Below, piece by piece: positions 61,934-64,000 of a stretch of DNA of 64,000 nt. The stretch lies in contig JACKAK010000003.1 of the NCBI GenBank assembly GCA_020635115.1, positions 1 through 64,000 on the forward strand. The letters run 5' to 3'. The stretch's first letter is position 1. Each line of letters starts with the position of its first letter. Made by a program: the position numbers and the translations under genes. The notes beneath the pieces were generated by a model. The model saw only the letters and a list, made by a program, of their open reading frames with translations, was not told the origin of the DNA and ran no database searches. The stretch comes from Halobacteriovoraceae bacterium (GTDB lineage: Bacteria; Bdellovibrionota; Bacteriovoracia; Bacteriovoracales; Bacteriovoracaceae).

Positions 61934-62610
61934 GGAAGTGTTCCTATAAAGTTAGCTAGTTCTCCAAGAACATTTGGAGGTATTTCATGGCCTCCAATAA
62001 ATGGCCGGTATGTTAACTTGGAGCCTGAGTTTATAAAAAAATCTCGAAGCAATATAGCAGTCGAGTATGGTAGAACAGGGTCTTGCTGCCCATGAGATTG
62101 AAATATTTCAAGTTCAAAGATTTTACCTTGATTTGCACTCCAGTTTTGTTTTTTTGTGAATGCTCCAGATAGTATAAGTAACTGTTTTGGTTTTAAATCA
62201 CTATTGAGAACAATATCTGTGGCCATCATGGCCCCTTGGGAAAAACCGCCTATAATTATTTTATCGTAGTTTTTAGATAATTCATTCAAAAGGCCCTGAA
62301 CTTTTTCACTGGCCATATCTAAACCTTCAGGATTTTGATTGGCAAAATATTCAGGAAACTCTCCAGAGCTGACTGCATTTTGAAAATCCATCATTCGTAT
62401 TGGAAACCATGCTCTTCCTGTCATGAAAGGCCCTATTGGTACTTCAAGTATTCCATTCGGAAAATACCAATCAAAGCGCCCTTGAGAGTCTAAATAACCC
62501 CCAAGATTAAAAAGATCATTACAATCGGCCCCATATCCATGAAGCAACACTACTGCTGTCGCTGAATTATTTAAATATTCCCGAAATTCAATTTGTTTTA
62601 TTTTTTTCAT
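61930..62610 (-). CDS. Carboxylesterase/phospholipase-type alpha/beta hydrolase
   Basis: 226 residues from ATG 62610; the frame extends to 62670 but those 20 residues lie within the upstream gene and are unlike the family. PF02230-type esterase: VVLLHGYGADCNDLFNLG near the N-terminus, the nucleophile in IIGGFSQGAMMA (G-F-S-Q-G), Asp in HGQQDPVLPY, and His in FIGGHEIPP, the usual set. No signal peptide, so cytosolic. Overlaps the PhoD-like gene by 23 bases, is coupled to it and to DUF2797. Substrate unknown. Confidence 0.88.
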   Translation of the reverse strand: MKKIKQIEFREYLNNSATAVVLLHGYGADCNDLFNLGGYLDSQGRFDWYFPNGILEVPIGPFMTGRAWFPIRMMDFQNAVSSGEFPEYFANQNPEGLDMASEKVQGLLNELSKNYDKIIIGGFSQGAMMATDIVLNSDLKPKQLLILSGAFTKKQNWSANQGKIFELEIFQSHGQQDPVLPYSTAILLRDFFINSGSKLTYRPFIGGHEIPPNVLGELANFIGTLP

Positions 62611-63898
62611 TTGATAACACCAATTTTTTTTGAAAAGAAGTTTTCCCACCATAAACTTCATTCTTAACATTAATAATGCTTTGATTTTTCAAACTCTTTA
62701 GTTCAATAATCGTGAAATTATATTGTCCATCTATTCCTACGATTTGATTGGGATTTGGATATTTTTCAAAACTACCGGGAAAAACTTTTGCATGTATACC
62801 AGAGCTAGTTATTTCAAATGTTTGTCTACCAATATAACTTTTATCTATATTTTGAATTTCTGAAAGATGTCTATCTCCTGATAAAAAGAGCACTGGTTTA
62901 TCTCTTAAAATCTCAAGAAAAGTCATAAAACTATTTGGATGAAGTCTTTCATATGATTCAAATGGATGAAAGTTACCAAAAAACTGATCGCCACTTATTA
63001 AGAATGAAAGCTTTTCACTTTGATCAAGTTCTTGTTTAAGCCATTGGACTTGAGATACCCCAAAATGAGTCCCACGCACGTCATTGGCCGAGTCTCTAAA
63101 TGTTCTGTTGTCTAAAAAATAGAAATTGGCATTTACGAAATTTAAACTATATCCAACCCCAAAACCTTTGTGTTCATTACTTAATTGGCCATTGGGAAAG
63201 AAAACTTTAAAAATATTTGCATTTTCTCTCGCATACTTAAAATTTTTATCCCCATTATTTTTACCGTAATCATGATCATCCCATATTCCATAAACTGGAA
63301 CTAATTCTCTTTTTTTGTATAATCTGAAATTTAGTCTACCATCTACAAAACGCTGCCATAACTGTTGTGGAGATGCCCCGTTTTCGATCCATTTTCCATC
63401 AACATAATCACCATATACATTATCTCCAATGAGAAGGTACATGTCTAAGTCATGCTTGAAAACTTGTCCCCAAATATCACTTTGAATTTCAGGAAACATA
63501 TCTGACATGCAAGAAGTTAATAAAAATCTAAGTTCTTTTTTAGTTGTATCCAAAGCTTTGAATTTTCTTATATCAATTGTTTTATCGGCCTCTTTTACAA
63601 CAAGCAAATAGGTATTATCTTTATTTAAATTGTTCAGATGAATTTCAGTTATCATCCAATCTGAGTATGCAACAGTATGATTGATAATTTTAAAATCTTC
63701 AACACTCTGTCCATGGAGGCCATTTTTGAAAATCATGTAATCATAATTTGAAGTTTTAGTTGCTAAAATATTGATTATCGACTCTGTTTCATTTGTTGAA
63801 GTTTGAAGTATAGATAGATGCCCCTCACCTCCTGGCACAATTGAAATATTTGCGCATGATGAAATAACAAAACAACAAAATAATAAAATTTTTAACAT
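62588..63898 (-). CDS. PhoD-like metallophosphatase lipoprotein
   Basis: 436 residues from ATG 63898 (AAGG about ten bases upstream). The lipobox CFVISSCAN makes it a lipoprotein. A Fn3-like N-terminal part (about 25-130) precedes the PhoD metallophosphatase domain: LLTSCMSDMF, LIGDNVYGD, VYGIWDDHDYG, LDNRTFRD, SGDQFFG and LFLSGDRHLSE, which carry the metal ligands of the family. PhoD enzymes hydrolyse phosphodiesters or teichoic-type polymers; in Gram-negatives they are usually periplasmic or surface-exposed phosphatases/phospholipases. Three downstream genes (esterase, DUF2797, GST) overlap in series. Confidence 0.88.
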   Translation of the reverse strand: MLKILLFCCFVISSCANISIVPGGEGHLSILQTSTNETESIINILATKTSNYDYMIFKNGLHGQSVEDFKIINHTVAYSDWMITEIHLNNLNKDNTYLLVVKEADKTIDIRKFKALDTTKKELRFLLTSCMSDMFPEIQSDIWGQVFKHDLDMYLLIGDNVYGDYVDGKWIENGASPQQLWQRFVDGRLNFRLYKKRELVPVYGIWDDHDYGKNNGDKNFKYARENANIFKVFFPNGQLSNEHKGFGVGYSLNFVNANFYFLDNRTFRDSANDVRGTHFGVSQVQWLKQELDQSEKLSFLISGDQFFGNFHPFESYERLHPNSFMTFLEILRDKPVLFLSGDRHLSEIQNIDKSYIGRQTFEITSSGIHAKVFPGSFEKYPNPNQIVGIDGQYNFTIIELKSLKNQSIINVKNEVYGGKTSFQKKLVLSNEKNKTN

Positions 63899-63899
63899 A

Positions 63900-64000
63900 T
63901 TATGCCTTTTTATAAGTTTTTGGCCTTTTGCGTTCAGGAAAACAAGTCTTACACAAAACACAACTTAAACCATCACATTGTCGAGCGCTACAATATTTGC
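63900..64000 (-). CDS. C-terminus of an unidentified Cys-rich protein
   Basis: A minus-strand frame entering from the right edge encodes KYCSARQCDGLSCVLCKTCF and a basic tail PERKRPKTYKKA, then stops one base before the PhoD-like ATG. Five Cys in 20 residues suggest a zinc or iron-sulfur binding end. The start lies outside the window and the family is not recognisable from 32 residues. Its tight junction with the PhoD-like gene suggests an operon. Confidence 0.45.
   Translation of the reverse strand, partial: KYCSARQCDGLSCVLCKTCFPERKRPKTYKKA

Noticed and set aside
1..64000. tRNA, rRNA, CRISPR, insertion sequence, prophage or integrase
   Set aside because: I looked in each intergenic region for cloverleaf-like arms, regularly spaced repeats, transposase or integrase motifs and found none; most gaps are under 250 bases.

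Overview
The window is 64 kb of AT-rich bacterial chromosome (about one third G+C by eye), with no rRNA, tRNA, CRISPR array, prophage or insertion sequence that I can see. The mixture fits a Gram-negative didermic bacterium of the Bdellovibrionota, most like the Bacteriovorax/Halobacteriovorax group: a menaquinone pathway, Kdo-transferase-like and outer-membrane beta-barrel proteins, a class-III-signal pilin, and many exported lineage-specific proteins. This placement is an inference from gene content and composition, not from a marker gene. A strong compositional signature runs through the window: the palindrome GGCC is several-fold over-represented, while CCGG and GCGC are not.

Layout. 1-5.2 kb (minus): start of a thiolase, an outer-membrane barrel protein, then a WaaA-like transferase, FAD-type protein and pilin group. 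5.4-7.7 kb (plus): an exported protein and a GYF-domain membrane protein. 7.8-13.2 kb (minus): sucA-sucB-lpd, the 2-oxoglutarate dehydrogenase complex. 13.4-16.2 kb (plus): Tas-type aldo/keto reductase and CstA. 16.2-20.9 kb (minus): a tight four-gene operon of glutamine-synthetase-like ligase, iron-type alcohol dehydrogenase, class I amidotransferase hydrolase and aldehyde dehydrogenase, which reads as a gamma-glutamylated amine or amino-alcohol catabolic route. 21.0-22.0 kb: an orphan nuclease-like protein. 22.1-28.2 kb (plus): pyrB, a fused carA-carB gene and pyrF. 28.2-30.0 kb (minus): two small paralogous exported proteins and a polyprenyl diphosphate synthase. 30.1-35.6 kb (plus): ubiE-menF-menD-menA-menC with overlapping or abutting genes; together with the divergent polyprenyl synthase this makes most of menaquinone (menB, menE and menH are not here).

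35.8-50 kb is accessory-looking and rich in exported proteins: a 1179-residue protein with a central membrane region, a subtilase with an 11-G homopolymer in its catalytic domain, a VWA-type lipoprotein, an exported ParB-like protein, an M23 peptidase lipoprotein, a secreted alpha/beta hydrolase, a 782-residue helical protein and an exported kinase-fold protein. Housekeeping genes (dcd, a DksA-family zinc finger protein, a YceD-like protein) sit among them.

50-64 kb returns to ordinary metabolism and signalling: hemerythrin-like protein, YdcZ-type transporter, cysS, pyrC-cdd, a two-domain QueD-like protein divergent from folE2, a hybrid MASE1/CHASE histidine kinase, a potassium channel with RCK domains, and a minus-strand run of PhoD-like phosphatase, esterase, DUF2797 and GST-like genes.
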